17,085 nt of DNA from NCBI GenBank assembly GCA_937898265.1, contig CALEJM010000017.1:1-17085 (forward strand), given 5' to 3'. The position numbers were made by a program, and so were the translations under genes. The stretch comes from an uncultured Porphyromonadaceae bacterium (GTDB taxonomy: Bacteria; Bacteroidota; Bacteroidia; Bacteroidales; Paludibacteraceae). The notes beneath the pieces are model-generated. The model was not told the DNA's origin, made no database searches, and saw only the letters and a program-made list of their open reading frames with translations. Shown here piece by piece: positions 6,005 to 14,205 of the stretch (the first letter of the stretch is position 1; every line of letters starts with the position of its first letter).

Positions 6005-7021
6005 TTAGATAGTAACGCGTGCGTATGGAGCGAGGTCGGGACTGCAGAACTCTTTGTCCAGCAATTTGTAATATCCCACCATAGCCACCATGGCGGCATT
6101 GTCGGTTGTGTAGGCAAACGGCGGAATGAACACGTCGCAGTGATGTTTTTTGCCGTATTCAACGAAAGCATCGCGCAGTGCGGAGTTGGCCGAGACGCCA
6201 CCTGCCACAGCAATGCGTTTGACGTGATATTCCTTCACCGCTTTATGAAGTTTGTGCATCAGAATATCGACAACGGTGCGTTGGAGTGAGGCGCAGAGGT
6301 CGTTCTTGTTTTCCTCGATGAAATCGGGATTTTCCTTCATTTCATCGCGCAAAAAATATAGGAACGACGTCTTGAGACCACTGAAACTGTAATCGTAGCC
6401 CGCAATGTTAGGTTTGGCAAAATGGAACCTCTCAGGATTGCCCATGTTGCCCAATTTGTTGATAACCGGACCGCCAGGATAGGGGAGTCCCATCACCTTG
6501 GCGCATTTGTCGAAAGCCTCGCCGGCGGCGTCGTCAATCGTTTGACCGATGATTTCCATGTCGTTATATCCCTTCACCATCACCAACTGTGAGTTGCCGC
6601 CTGACACTAACAGACAGAGGAATGGAAACTCGGGGAGTGGGCGCTCGTCGTCTGGCGTTCTGACGAAATGGGCCATCACATGTGCCTGGAGGTGGTTGAC
6701 GTCAATCAGCGGAATGCGTCGCGCCAAGGCAAATCCCTTGGCAAAAGAGGTGCCAACCAAGAGGGAACCCAAGAGTCCCGGACCGCGAGTGAAAGCCACA
6801 GCGTCAACCTCCTCGCGCTCGATGCCAGCCTTCTTCAAGGCGGCGTCAACCACGGGGATAATGTTCTGTTGGTGAGCACGTGAGGCGAGTTCTGGAACTA
6901 CGCCACCATACTGCTCGTGAACCGCCTGACTGGCAGTCACGTTCGAAAGGAGAAGTCCGTCGCGAATGACAGCTGCAGAGGTGTCGTCGCATGAAGATTC
7001 GATGCCTAATATCGTTGCCAT
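6005..7021 (-). CDS. tsaD: tRNA N6-adenosine threonylcarbamoyltransferase
   Basis: A full-length 338-residue TsaD. It transfers the threonylcarbamoyl group to A37 of tRNAs that read ANN codons (t6A), acting in the cytoplasm with TsaB and TsaE. Visible family features are the N-terminal ILGIESSCDDTSAAV (4-18), the metal-binding motif H110-LQA-H114, the SGGNSQL nucleotide loop (140-146), DDAAGEAFDK (163-172), YSFSGLKT (about 201-208) and the late AVAGGVSANSALR block. All key residues are present. The start ATG at 7021 gives the expected N-terminus. The gene diverges from the TamB-like gene across 93 bases; its own promoter is not obvious (a TAGATTTT variant is the best candidate). The exosortase-family gene follows after 5 bases. 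TsaB and TsaE are not in the window. Confidence 0.97.
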   Translation of the reverse strand: MATILGIESSCDDTSAAVIRDGLLLSNVTASQAVHEQYGGVVPELASRAHQQNIIPVVDAALKKAGIEREEVDAVAFTRGPGLLGSLLVGTSFAKGFALARRIPLIDVNHLQAHVMAHFVRTPDDERPLPEFPFLCLLVSGGNSQLVMVKGYNDMEIIGQTIDDAAGEAFDKCAKVMGLPYPGGPVINKLGNMGNPERFHFAKPNIAGYDYSFSGLKTSFLYFLRDEMKENPDFIEENKNDLCASLQRTVVDILMHKLHKAVKEYHVKRIAVAGGVSANSALRDAFVEYGKKHHCDVFIPPFAYTTDNAAMVAMVGYYKLLDKEFCSPDLAPYARVTI

Positions 7022-7063
7022 AGATGTTTTTTGAAAAAAATCTATTGTTTTATCTTTTTGTAA

Positions 7064-7094
7064 TTGTGTCTGTTGGGAAAAAGATGTATCTTTG
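7064..7094 (+). promoter_or_regulatory. Promoter of the TamB-like gene
   Basis: TTG (7064-7066) and TATCTTTG (7087-7094), with 20 bases between them, fit the Bacteroidetes promoter. The ATG at 7115 is 20 bases beyond the -7 element, so the leader is only about 15 bases. This rules out the upstream TTG at 7064 as start codon. Confidence 0.7.
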
Positions 7095-7114
7095 TCCGAT
7101 TAAAGCGCAAAGGT

Positions 7115-10100
7115 ATGAAAAAAGCACTGAAGATAGTGTCCGCTTTGGTGGCTATTATTATATTTCTGCTGATAGTTTTGTTTATGCTGCTGAATACCAG
7201 TAGAGTACAAAATTATTTAGTGGGCAAGGTAGCTACGGCCCTTTCTGAAGAATGGGGCACGGAGGTTAGTGTCGGTGCCGTATCTTATCGCATTCCGAAC
7301 CATCTTTCCGTCGATTATCTCTATCTCTCTGACCAACAGAACGACACTTTGGCGTTCGTTTCGAGCGCAACAGCCACTTTTCAGCCCAAAGCGCTGCTGA
7401 ATCGTCAGCTCGTTATCAACTCCGTTAAGATTGACGATCCATACTTCAATCTGAAGAAAAATGTCGATGGAACGACCAATATGCAGTTCTTGATTGACTA
7501 TTTCAAGCGCGACAAACCCAAAAACAGAAATTTCCAGTTGCAAATTGCAGATGTGGAGATAAAAAACGGCACCTTGGTTTATCACGATGCCACCGACACC
7601 ATCTCCCATGTTGGATTCTCGCCAAAGAACATACGCATTGACCAACTGAACACAAAATTCTCCATCGACACCATTGCTCAGAATCTCTATGCCGCAGAAA
7701 TCAAACATTTCAGTTGTGTAGAGCAGTCGGGACTCTCCATCGACGATCTCGCTGTGGTGTTCCGTGCCGACAATCATCACTGCGACATACCTAAGATGTG
7801 TCTGGAGATGGGCTCGTCGCTCCTTGCCTTGAACAACGTTGCCTTTGACTACGACTCCCTCAAAGGCATAGGCAAGAATATCGCCCAACTGAATATGACC
7901 GGTGAAGTCGTTGCCCGCAATTTCGACCTCTCCCGCTTCCAGTCGCTGTCGCCAAAATTGGGCGGACTCCACAGCAACCTCAACCTGCTCACCCGTTTCA
8001 ACGGCACTCCCGACAACCTCTCGCTTGATACCATTGCCCTCGCCTACGGCAAGTCGCTCTCACTCTACGGCAACGTTAAAGTGCTGAATATATTGACTCC
8101 AGACAGTCTTGCTACCGAGGGACATATCCGTTCGTTGAACTTCAATATGGCGGGCGTTCAAGCCCTCGTTGCCAACCTTCGCCACGAACCGTTCACTCTG
8201 CCGAAAAACCTCTTTGCCATCGGCAATGCTACCTATGTCGGCGACTTTGAAGGACGCGTGGAAAACCTCAAACTCTTGGGCGAACTGACCACTGCCGTCG
8301 GTGCCCTCAAGACCAATGTGGAGATGCAGGTTACCGACCACTATCATGCTGTGGCATTGAACGGTTGCTTCTCGTCGAAACAGCTGAATCTCCAAAACCT
8401 TGTCAACAACGATCTTGGCTCAACAGCGTTTGACGTTGACATCAATCTGACTGCAGCGCGCGAAGCTCCGATGAAATTGGTGGTTGACGGCGTAATCGAC
8501 GCCTTGACCTACAAAGGATACACCCACCACGATATCACCCTCTCGGGTGAATACCAAAACAATAACTTCAACGGCCATGTGAAGACCAACGACGTCAACG
8601 GCTCGCTGGAATTTGACGGCAACATCGATGTGGGCACCGATATTCATAGGTATCTGTTTACTGCCCGTGTCGACAACTTCTCGCCAAATAAACTCCGTCT
8701 GATAAAGGAGTATCCTGACTTCGACGCCTCCATGGTGGTTTATGCCGACCTCGAAGGACGCCACATTGAATCGCTCAACGGTTACGTTCATGTTGACTCA
8801 CTGCTGATTAACAACCACGGCAGCTATTTCCTGGACAGCCTCAGCCTCAAGTCGAAAACCAATGACGTTACTCGCGAGAACCACCTGACGATTTCTTCGC
8901 CACAAATCTCTGGCATGCTCTATGGCAAATACACCATAGCCTCGCTGACCAACCACCTGATGGCGTTCGTGAGCGAGTACATGCCTCTGCTTAACTACAA
9001 AGAAACCAAATCGTTCGACAACGACCTCCGCTATTTCATTGAAGTCAACTCTACAGAGCAACTCTGTAAGGTGATGGATATCCCTTGGTACACCACCAAG
9101 CCAACCACCATCAGCGGCTTCTATAGCGACGAACTCCACCGCCTTAACGCTCAGGTTGACGTTAGACATCTGACCAACGGCGTTCGGCATATCAGCGACG
9201 CCACACTGCGTGCCTACAACACCGACGACCAGTTGCGCCTGATGCTCTCCACCGATATGGACCTCCCCAATGACACCATGTTGGTCAACCTCGACGTGAA
9301 GATGGCGAGAGATACCATCAACGCCAACCTCTTGTGGCGCAACCTTGTGTCGGATACTATCACTGCCGGCGAGTTTGTTACCAAAGCATTCCTCTATAAA
9401 CAGAAAGACACCATCTGCTTGAACGCCAATATCCTGCCGACGCAGATTTTCTTCAACAACGTGCCGTTTGAAATCGGTCAGTCGAGAGTCCACTTCACCC
9501 CTTGGCATATCGATGTCGACAGTTTCTCCCTTGCCAGTCGCAACCAGCACCTCTTGGTGGATGGCATCATATCAAAATCGCCGACCGACGTACTCACTGT
9601 TGAATTAGAGAATATCAGTCTTGACTACATCTTCTCCATCGTTCCACTTCGTGCCATCACCTTGGGCGGCGAGATTACTGGTACGGCAAAGATTGGCGGA
9701 CTGCTGTCGCAACCGCTCATCGACGCCTCCGTATCGTCTCAGAACTTCGTCTTCAATGGTGCCAACTACGGTCATGTGGAGGCAAGCACCGATGTTGACC
9801 TTGAGAATAAACGCATCAACTTCAACGGCGATGTCTATGGTCATCGTGACTCTCCGTTGGCAATGCTGAACGGTTTCTTCGGATTCAGCAACGATACTAT
9901 TGATATCAAAGGACATGCCGACGGAATCAACCTCGCCTTTATCAACCACTTTACCGAAGGCATACTCAACAATATCTCTGGTCGTGCCGATGGCGATGTC
10001 CATATCTATGGCATTGCAAAGAAAGGTATCTCCGTAACTGCCAAGGCGTATGTTGAAGACGGTCAGGTGGGTGTTGAATACCTCGGCACCAAATACCACT

Positions 10101-11632
10101 TCAACGACACCATCGAACTGATACCGACGGCCGTCATCTTTGAAGACATCGATATCTACGACGACGAAGGCAATAAAGGTAAACTGAATGGTCGCTTGAC
10201 CCATGACGGTCACTTCCAAGATATGAAATATCGTGTGCTCCTCTCTTGTGCGGAGATGATGGCATTCGACCTCCCGTCTACGCCTGATGCCATCTTCTAC
10301 GGAAAGGGTTACGCCTCTGGAGACGTGGCGATTAACGGCGACGAGAAACGTGTGAGCATCAACTGCAACATGACCACCCAGCCAGGCACCAATGTCTATA
10401 TCCCTGTCGACGGTGCGATGCAAGCTGAAGATGACTCATTCATCACATTTATAGACCGCTCCGCACGCGTCGATTCCACCGAGTTTCAGGCTTTGATAGA
10501 AAGGAAGCGTAAACCGCAGACCGCCCAAATTGGTCTGAATCTCTTGGTTAACGTCAACCCTAATGCCAACCTCTACCTCATCATGGATGCCAAGTCGGGC
10601 GACATCATCAAAGCTACTGGCGAGGGTGCCGTTCGTCTGGAACTCGACCCGCAGACAGAAGACTTCCGTATGTATGGCAACTGCAATATCCTTGAGGGAA
10701 CCTACAACTTTACCTTCCAGAATGCGATGCGTAGGTCCTTTAAGGTGATACCAGGCGGAACATTGGTTTGGACGGGCGACCCTCTGACACCTGCCATGAA
10801 CATCAACGCCTACTACCAAATCAATGCGTCGCTGACCGACATCCTCACCTCCGACGTGCTAAGCAACGTAGGTCGCTCAACGGTTCCTGTTCAGTGTCTG
10901 CTTAATATGTCGGGCGTGCTGACACAGCCAGACCTCTCCTTCGACCTCAAACTGCCGAACTCCGATGAGGAACTGAACTCCGCGTTGAAATCGGTGATTC
11001 ACTCCGACGAAGAGATGCGCCGTCAGATTATCTACCTCTTGGTACTCGGTCGTTTCCAACCTATCAACTCAGGCACAGGCATGGCGCAAGTCTTTGGTCA
11101 GAACGAGTTATTGTCGGTGGTCAGTTCCTCACTCTCATCACAGCTTAACAACTGGGCATCACAACTGTTTGACAACTGGAACTTCGGTGTCAACCTCCGC
11201 TCGTCGGGCGAGGGACAAGACCGAAGCATGGAATACGAACTTCAGATTCTCTATACCCCAAACAATCGCATTACCTTCAATGGTAACGTAGGTTATCGCG
11301 ACGACAATATGTCAACCAACTCCAACAACTTCATCGGCGACTTCGATGTGGAGTATAAGATTGTCAAATCGGGTAAATTGAGTGCGAAAGCCTATACTCA
11401 CACCAACGACTATAAAGAGTTCAAGGAGAGCAATACAACGCAAGGCGTTGGCTTGATTTACCGTGACAACTTCGACTCAGCTAAGGGACTGCGTGAAGAT
11501 TGGCGCAATGCAATCGAGAACGACCGACGTGAGCGTAAGGCTAATCGTGAGAAGAGGAGGAAGAAAAAAGAAAGTCGCTCGGCAGCGGCTCAAGCGACAA
11601 AAACAGCAAAGGAGAAAAAGTCGGAAGACTAA
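7115..11632 (+). CDS. TamB-like translocation and assembly module protein (DUF490)
   Basis: A 1505-residue envelope protein. Residues 1-27 are a basic start plus one membrane helix (LKIVSALVAIIIFLLIVLFM), an inner-membrane anchor. After this come AsmA-like blocks (about 30-130), then more than 1000 residues of repetitive beta-strand sequence rich in Asp, Asn, Gly and Thr, as in the lipid-conducting groove of TamB. The C-terminal TamB domain includes GTYNFTFQ and GGTLVWTGDP (about 1195-1225) and the SDEELNSAL / MRRQIIYLLVLGRF block (about 1285-1310). Such proteins bridge the periplasm and serve in barrel assembly and phospholipid transport to the outer membrane. The last 35 residues or so are highly basic (ERRERK, EKRRKKK). 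The ATG at 7115 is chosen from the promoter. It diverges from tsaD, and its stop overlaps that of the convergent DUF721 gene. No TamA/Omp85 partner is in the window. Confidence 0.92.
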   Translation: MKKALKIVSALVAIIIFLLIVLFMLLNTSRVQNYLVGKVATALSEEWGTEVSVGAVSYRIPNHLSVDYLYLSDQQNDTLAFVSSATATFQPKALLNRQLVINSVKIDDPYFNLKKNVDGTTNMQFLIDYFKRDKPKNRNFQLQIADVEIKNGTLVYHDATDTISHVGFSPKNIRIDQLNTKFSIDTIAQNLYAAEIKHFSCVEQSGLSIDDLAVVFRADNHHCDIPKMCLEMGSSLLALNNVAFDYDSLKGIGKNIAQLNMTGEVVARNFDLSRFQSLSPKLGGLHSNLNLLTRFNGTPDNLSLDTIALAYGKSLSLYGNVKVLNILTPDSLATEGHIRSLNFNMAGVQALVANLRHEPFTLPKNLFAIGNATYVGDFEGRVENLKLLGELTTAVGALKTNVEMQVTDHYHAVALNGCFSSKQLNLQNLVNNDLGSTAFDVDINLTAAREAPMKLVVDGVIDALTYKGYTHHDITLSGEYQNNNFNGHVKTNDVNGSLEFDGNIDVGTDIHRYLFTARVDNFSPNKLRLIKEYPDFDASMVVYADLEGRHIESLNGYVHVDSLLINNHGSYFLDSLSLKSKTNDVTRENHLTISSPQISGMLYGKYTIASLTNHLMAFVSEYMPLLNYKETKSFDNDLRYFIEVNSTEQLCKVMDIPWYTTKPTTISGFYSDELHRLNAQVDVRHLTNGVRHISDATLRAYNTDDQLRLMLSTDMDLPNDTMLVNLDVKMARDTINANLLWRNLVSDTITAGEFVTKAFLYKQKDTICLNANILPTQIFFNNVPFEIGQSRVHFTPWHIDVDSFSLASRNQHLLVDGIISKSPTDVLTVELENISLDYIFSIVPLRAITLGGEITGTAKIGGLLSQPLIDASVSSQNFVFNGANYGHVEASTDVDLENKRINFNGDVYGHRDSPLAMLNGFFGFSNDTIDIKGHADGINLAFINHFTEGILNNISGRADGDVHIYGIAKKGISVTAKAYVEDGQVGVEYLGTKYHFNDTIELIPTAVIFEDIDIYDDEGNKGKLNGRLTHDGHFQDMKYRVLLSCAEMMAFDLPSTPDAIFYGKGYASGDVAINGDEKRVSINCNMTTQPGTNVYIPVDGAMQAEDDSFITFIDRSARVDSTEFQALIERKRKPQTAQIGLNLLVNVNPNANLYLIMDAKSGDIIKATGEGAVRLELDPQTEDFRMYGNCNILEGTYNFTFQNAMRRSFKVIPGGTLVWTGDPLTPAMNINAYYQINASLTDILTSDVLSNVGRSTVPVQCLLNMSGVLTQPDLSFDLKLPNSDEELNSALKSVIHSDEEMRRQIIYLLVLGRFQPINSGTGMAQVFGQNELLSVVSSSLSSQLNNWASQLFDNWNFGVNLRSSGEGQDRSMEYELQILYTPNNRITFNGNVGYRDDNMSTNSNNFIGDFDVEYKIVKSGKLSAKAYTHTNDYKEFKESNTTQGVGLIYRDNFDSAKGLREDWRNAIENDRRERKANREKRRKKKESRSAAAQATKTAKEKKSED

Positions 11633-11931
11633 CGAAGCACAAGATTGACCACAATCGGCTCGCCCATCTCCTCGTTGAGTCGGCGAATCAGCATCTCGTG
11701 TTGCATGAAGAGATTCTGCCTCAGTGGTGCAGAGAGGATTCTTGCGGAGAGCGTGCCGTTGGCAAACTGCACGTCGGCAACATAGCGCACAAGTTCCCCC
11801 ATCACGGCCGGCCAAACCTTCTCAATAAGACGATAGGCTTGCAGACGTGCTTTCAACTCAGGACCATACAGCATGCTGATGGTGTCCTCAACGAGGTCGG
11901 AACTGATTCGTGACGGCTCTTTGCGCTTCAT
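11629..11931 (-). CDS. DUF721 (DciA-like) domain protein
   Basis: A 100-residue protein that is almost entirely a DUF721 domain: a helical N-terminus (MKRKEPSRISSDLVEDTI), the conserved Trp in EKVWPAVMG (38-45), strand-rich ADVQFANGTLSARI (52-65), then a LRQNLFMQHEMLIRRLNE helix (about 70-87) and an IVVNLVLR end. DUF721 includes DciA, the ancestral loader of the replicative helicase in bacteria lacking DnaC; the small Bacteroidetes members have not, to my knowledge, been tested, so a replication role is inference. The gene is convergent with the TamB-like gene and the two stop codons overlap (shared bases 11629-11632). Its -7 element lies only 4 bases before the ATG, suggesting a nearly leaderless transcript. 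Confidence 0.82.
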   Translation of the reverse strand: MKRKEPSRISSDLVEDTISMLYGPELKARLQAYRLIEKVWPAVMGELVRYVADVQFANGTLSARILSAPLRQNLFMQHEMLIRRLNEEMGEPIVVNLVLR

Positions 11932-11935
11932 GCCG

Positions 11936-11943
11936 CAAAGTTA
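11936..11943 (-). promoter_or_regulatory. -7 promoter element just upstream of the DUF721 gene
   Basis: On the minus strand this reads TAACTTTG, an exact TAnnTTTG match. Only 4 bases (CGGC) separate it from the ATG at 11931, so transcription would begin at or next to the start codon. No clear -33 TTG is present at the usual distance. Confidence 0.5.
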
Positions 11944-12029
11944 GTAGAAAAAAACGAAACCTTCCGCTGCTCCTTGGCGAAAATAAAAAAGAAAAATCAA
12001 ACACTACAATAAAAACATTTTAAAGCATT

Positions 12030-12497
12030 ATGTATCAAGAGAAATTTATGAAAAAGGCCATCGCCCTCTCTGCCTACAATATGAAGCATGACGGTGGACC
12101 TTTTGGTGCAGTTATCGTGAAAGATGGTGAGATTGTAGCCACAGGTTGCAATCGTGTCACCCGTCGCCTCGACCCAACCGCCCATGCTGAAGTGATGGCC
12201 ATTCGTTCTGCTGCAAGAAAACTCAAGACCTTCAACCTCGAAGGCTGCGAAATCTACACCTCTTGCGAGCCATGTCCGATGTGCCTCAGCGCTATCTATT
12301 GGGCGCATATTGACACTGTCTACTATGCCAACACCAAGAAAGATGCTGCCGAGATTGGTTTCGACGACTCGTTCATCTACGACGAGATCAAACTCCCGAT
12401 GAATAAACGGAAAATTGCGTTTTCGCAGCACAACTCCGACGAGGCTAAAGTCGTCTTTGACGCTTGGGCCAACGATGAAAATAAGACCACTTATTAA
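12030..12497 (+). CDS. guaD: Guanine deaminase (cytidine-deaminase-fold nucleobase deaminase)
   Basis: A 155-residue zinc deaminase. The zinc site is H52 in THAE-type sequence TAHAE (50-54) with proton shuttle E54, plus C82 and C85 in SCEPCPMC (78-85). Beyond the general fold it closely resembles B. subtilis GuaD as I remember it: GGPFGAVIVKDG near the start (22-33), DPTAHAE, YTSCEPCPMCL, AIYWA, and the DAAEIGFDDSFIYDEI block (105-120) that is typical of GuaD rather than of the tRNA adenosine deaminase TadA. GuaD hydrolyses guanine to xanthine and ammonia in purine salvage. No convincing TAnnTTTG promoter is visible in the 98 bases upstream. The sigma-54-type activator gene starts 18 bases downstream, so the two are probably cotranscribed. 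A looser 'nucleoside deaminase' label would be the fallback. Confidence 0.85.
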   Translation: MYQEKFMKKAIALSAYNMKHDGGPFGAVIVKDGEIVATGCNRVTRRLDPTAHAEVMAIRSAARKLKTFNLEGCEIYTSCEPCPMCLSAIYWAHIDTVYYANTKKDAAEIGFDDSFIYDEIKLPMNKRKIAFSQHNSDEAKVVFDAWANDENKTTY

Positions 12498-12515
12498 AAC
12501 ATCAGAATAAAAGCA

Positions 12516-13631
12516 ATGTCTGAAATCGACGACATAAAAAAGAAATATGGTATCATAGGCAACTCCCAGTTGCTTGATGAGGTAGTGAGGAAAGCCATCA
12601 AGTGGGCTCCATCCAATCGTCCGGTCTTCATCCAAGGTGAAAACGGTGTCGGTAAGGAGGCCATCGCGAAAATCATTGCTCTTGAGAACAAGAATTTCTC
12701 AGGAGAATATCGCGCAATCAACTGCTCGGCCATTCCTAAAGACTTGATAGACTCCCACTTCTTTGGTTACGCAAAAGGTGCGTTCACAGGCGCAGAAAAA
12801 GATACCGAGGGACTGTTTGAGACCTGCAACAACGGCACCATCTTTCTTGACGAAGTGGCAGACCTCTCCTTGGAGGCGCAGGTCAAGCTCTTGCGTGTGC
12901 TCTCCACGGGTGAATTCATGCGTGTGGGCGAGACGAATGTGCGTAAAACCAACGTGCGCATTGTCTCTGCTACCAACGTTGACTTGGTGCAAGCTATGAG
13001 TGAAGGACGTTTCCGTTCCGACCTCTATTACCGTCTTAATATGAGTCTGCCTGCCAAAGTGCCACCTTTGCGCGAAAGGACAGAGGATATCCCGGTTCTG
13101 TTCAACTACTTTGTCAAAGACTTCGTTAAGAGCAATCCTACTTACTCCAATGTCCGTCTCACTGCCGAAGCGATGAATCTGCTGAAGCGACAGCCTTGGC
13201 AAGGCAATGTTCGCGAGTTGCAGCAGTTTGCTTGCAACGTGGTTGCCTTCGAAAGTGGCAATATGCAGATAGATGAAGAAATCTTGAAGCAATATCTGCC
13301 AGAAATCAATCTCCCCGCCACCAAGCAGCAGACTCAGATGTCCTTTGACGATCTTAAGAACATCACTCTCCTCTTGACCCAAAAGGTACAGGTGCTTCAA
13401 GAGGATATCAATAAGTTGAGCGAGGAGTTCAGAACGTTGAAGAAAAAACTCATTGATGTCGACCCTGCGTTGTATCAGTTGCTGACTTCGCCAGACTCCT
13501 CTCCAACTGCTACTCAACCAGTGCGTAAAGTAGGCAACTCCACCTTTACTCATAATGTTGCAGCCGAGCCGATAGAAATCTCCGATTACGAAGTTGTGGA
13601 ACTCAAGAGTGAAAGGAAAAAGAAGAAATAA
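12516..13631 (+). CDS. Sigma-54-type AAA+ transcriptional activator without receiver or HTH domain
   Basis: A 371-residue protein whose N-terminal two thirds (about 14-250) is a sigma-54 activator AAA+ domain: Walker A GENGVGKE (41-48), the sigma-54-contacting loop GAFTGA intact (88-93), Walker B IFLDE (109-113), arginine-finger region GRFRSDLYYRL (164-174) and sensor II GNVREL (230-235). It therefore should hydrolyse ATP and remodel RNA polymerase with RpoN. There is no sensory or receiver domain before the AAA+ core. After it come a coiled-coil-like stretch (about 285-313), a Ser/Thr/Pro-rich linker and a lysine-rich end (SERKKKK), with no recognisable Fis-type HTH. It is the second gene of the guaD-to-secG run, 33 bases before lptE; I recall related activators next to lptE in other Bacteroidales. 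The family is sure; target genes are unknown. Confidence 0.88.
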   Translation: MSEIDDIKKKYGIIGNSQLLDEVVRKAIKWAPSNRPVFIQGENGVGKEAIAKIIALENKNFSGEYRAINCSAIPKDLIDSHFFGYAKGAFTGAEKDTEGLFETCNNGTIFLDEVADLSLEAQVKLLRVLSTGEFMRVGETNVRKTNVRIVSATNVDLVQAMSEGRFRSDLYYRLNMSLPAKVPPLRERTEDIPVLFNYFVKDFVKSNPTYSNVRLTAEAMNLLKRQPWQGNVRELQQFACNVVAFESGNMQIDEEILKQYLPEINLPATKQQTQMSFDDLKNITLLLTQKVQVLQEDINKLSEEFRTLKKKLIDVDPALYQLLTSPDSSPTATQPVRKVGNSTFTHNVAAEPIEISDYEVVELKSERKKKK

Positions 13632-13664
13632 CGGCTGTTGGCTTTGTAACAATATAAAAGAAAC

Positions 13665-14195
13665 ATGACTATGAAGAAATTGTTGACCGTGATTGTCTGC
13701 GTCGTAGCGCTCGTTGGATGCTACGCCTTGGTCACCTCATGTGCCATCTCCTACAAGTTCAATGGCGCATCTATAGATTATAGTAAGGTAAAGACCATCT
13801 CCATCACCGACTTCCCCAACCGTGCCGCGTTGGTCTATCCGGAGTTGGCGCCTAAGTTCAACGACAAACTTCGTGACATCTACGCCCGTCAGACCCGTCT
13901 GCAGAGCGTAACCCGCAACGGCGACTTGAATATAGAGGGTGCTATCACAGGCTATACCTTGCAGCCTTTGGCCATCGGCACCGATGCCCTTGCTGCACAA
14001 ACCCGTCTGACCCTCTCTATCCATGTGGAGTTTACCAACAACAGCGACCCAAACACCAACTTTGAGAAAACTTTCAGTGCCAACCGCACCTTCGACAGTT
14101 CCAATACGTTGGAAGATGTTCAAGAGTCTCTTTGTGAAGAGTTGATTACTGAAATCGTAGAACAAATCTTCAACGAGACTGTATCCAACTGGTAA
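13665..14195 (+). CDS. lptE: LptE-family LPS-assembly lipoprotein
   Basis: A 176-residue lipoprotein. The N-terminal signal (MKKLLTVIVCVVALVG) is followed by a lipobox, most likely VTSC with C26 lipidated, just before the mature start CAISYKFNGASIDYSKVKTI; LVGC ending at C19 is a second possible site. The mature part (GASI, KTISITDFPN, ALVYPELAPKFNDKLRD) matches the small Bacteroidetes LptE family. LptE plugs the LptD barrel and helps insert lipopolysaccharide into the outer membrane. The ATG at 13665 and the one at 13671 are both possible; the second gives a more usual MKKLL start. It is followed 10 bases later by the TPR-like gene. LptD is not in the window. Confidence 0.85.
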   Translation: MTMKKLLTVIVCVVALVGCYALVTSCAISYKFNGASIDYSKVKTISITDFPNRAALVYPELAPKFNDKLRDIYARQTRLQSVTRNGDLNIEGAITGYTLQPLAIGTDALAAQTRLTLSIHVEFTNNSDPNTNFEKTFSANRTFDSSNTLEDVQESLCEELITEIVEQIFNETVSNW

Positions 14196-14205
14196 TCCTA
14201 CTGCA

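Noticed and set aside
9605-10423. Minus-strand open frame (272 codons), one of several opposite the TamB-like gene
   Set aside because: Antisense to a conserved coding region, composition is valine- and histidine-heavy as expected for the complement of Asp/Asn/Thr-rich codons, and no family is recognisable.
12699-13652. Long minus-strand open frame (317 codons) opposite the sigma-54-type activator
   Set aside because: It lies fully antisense to a well-supported AAA+ gene, has no recognisable domain or promoter, and is best explained as a shadow of that gene's codon usage.
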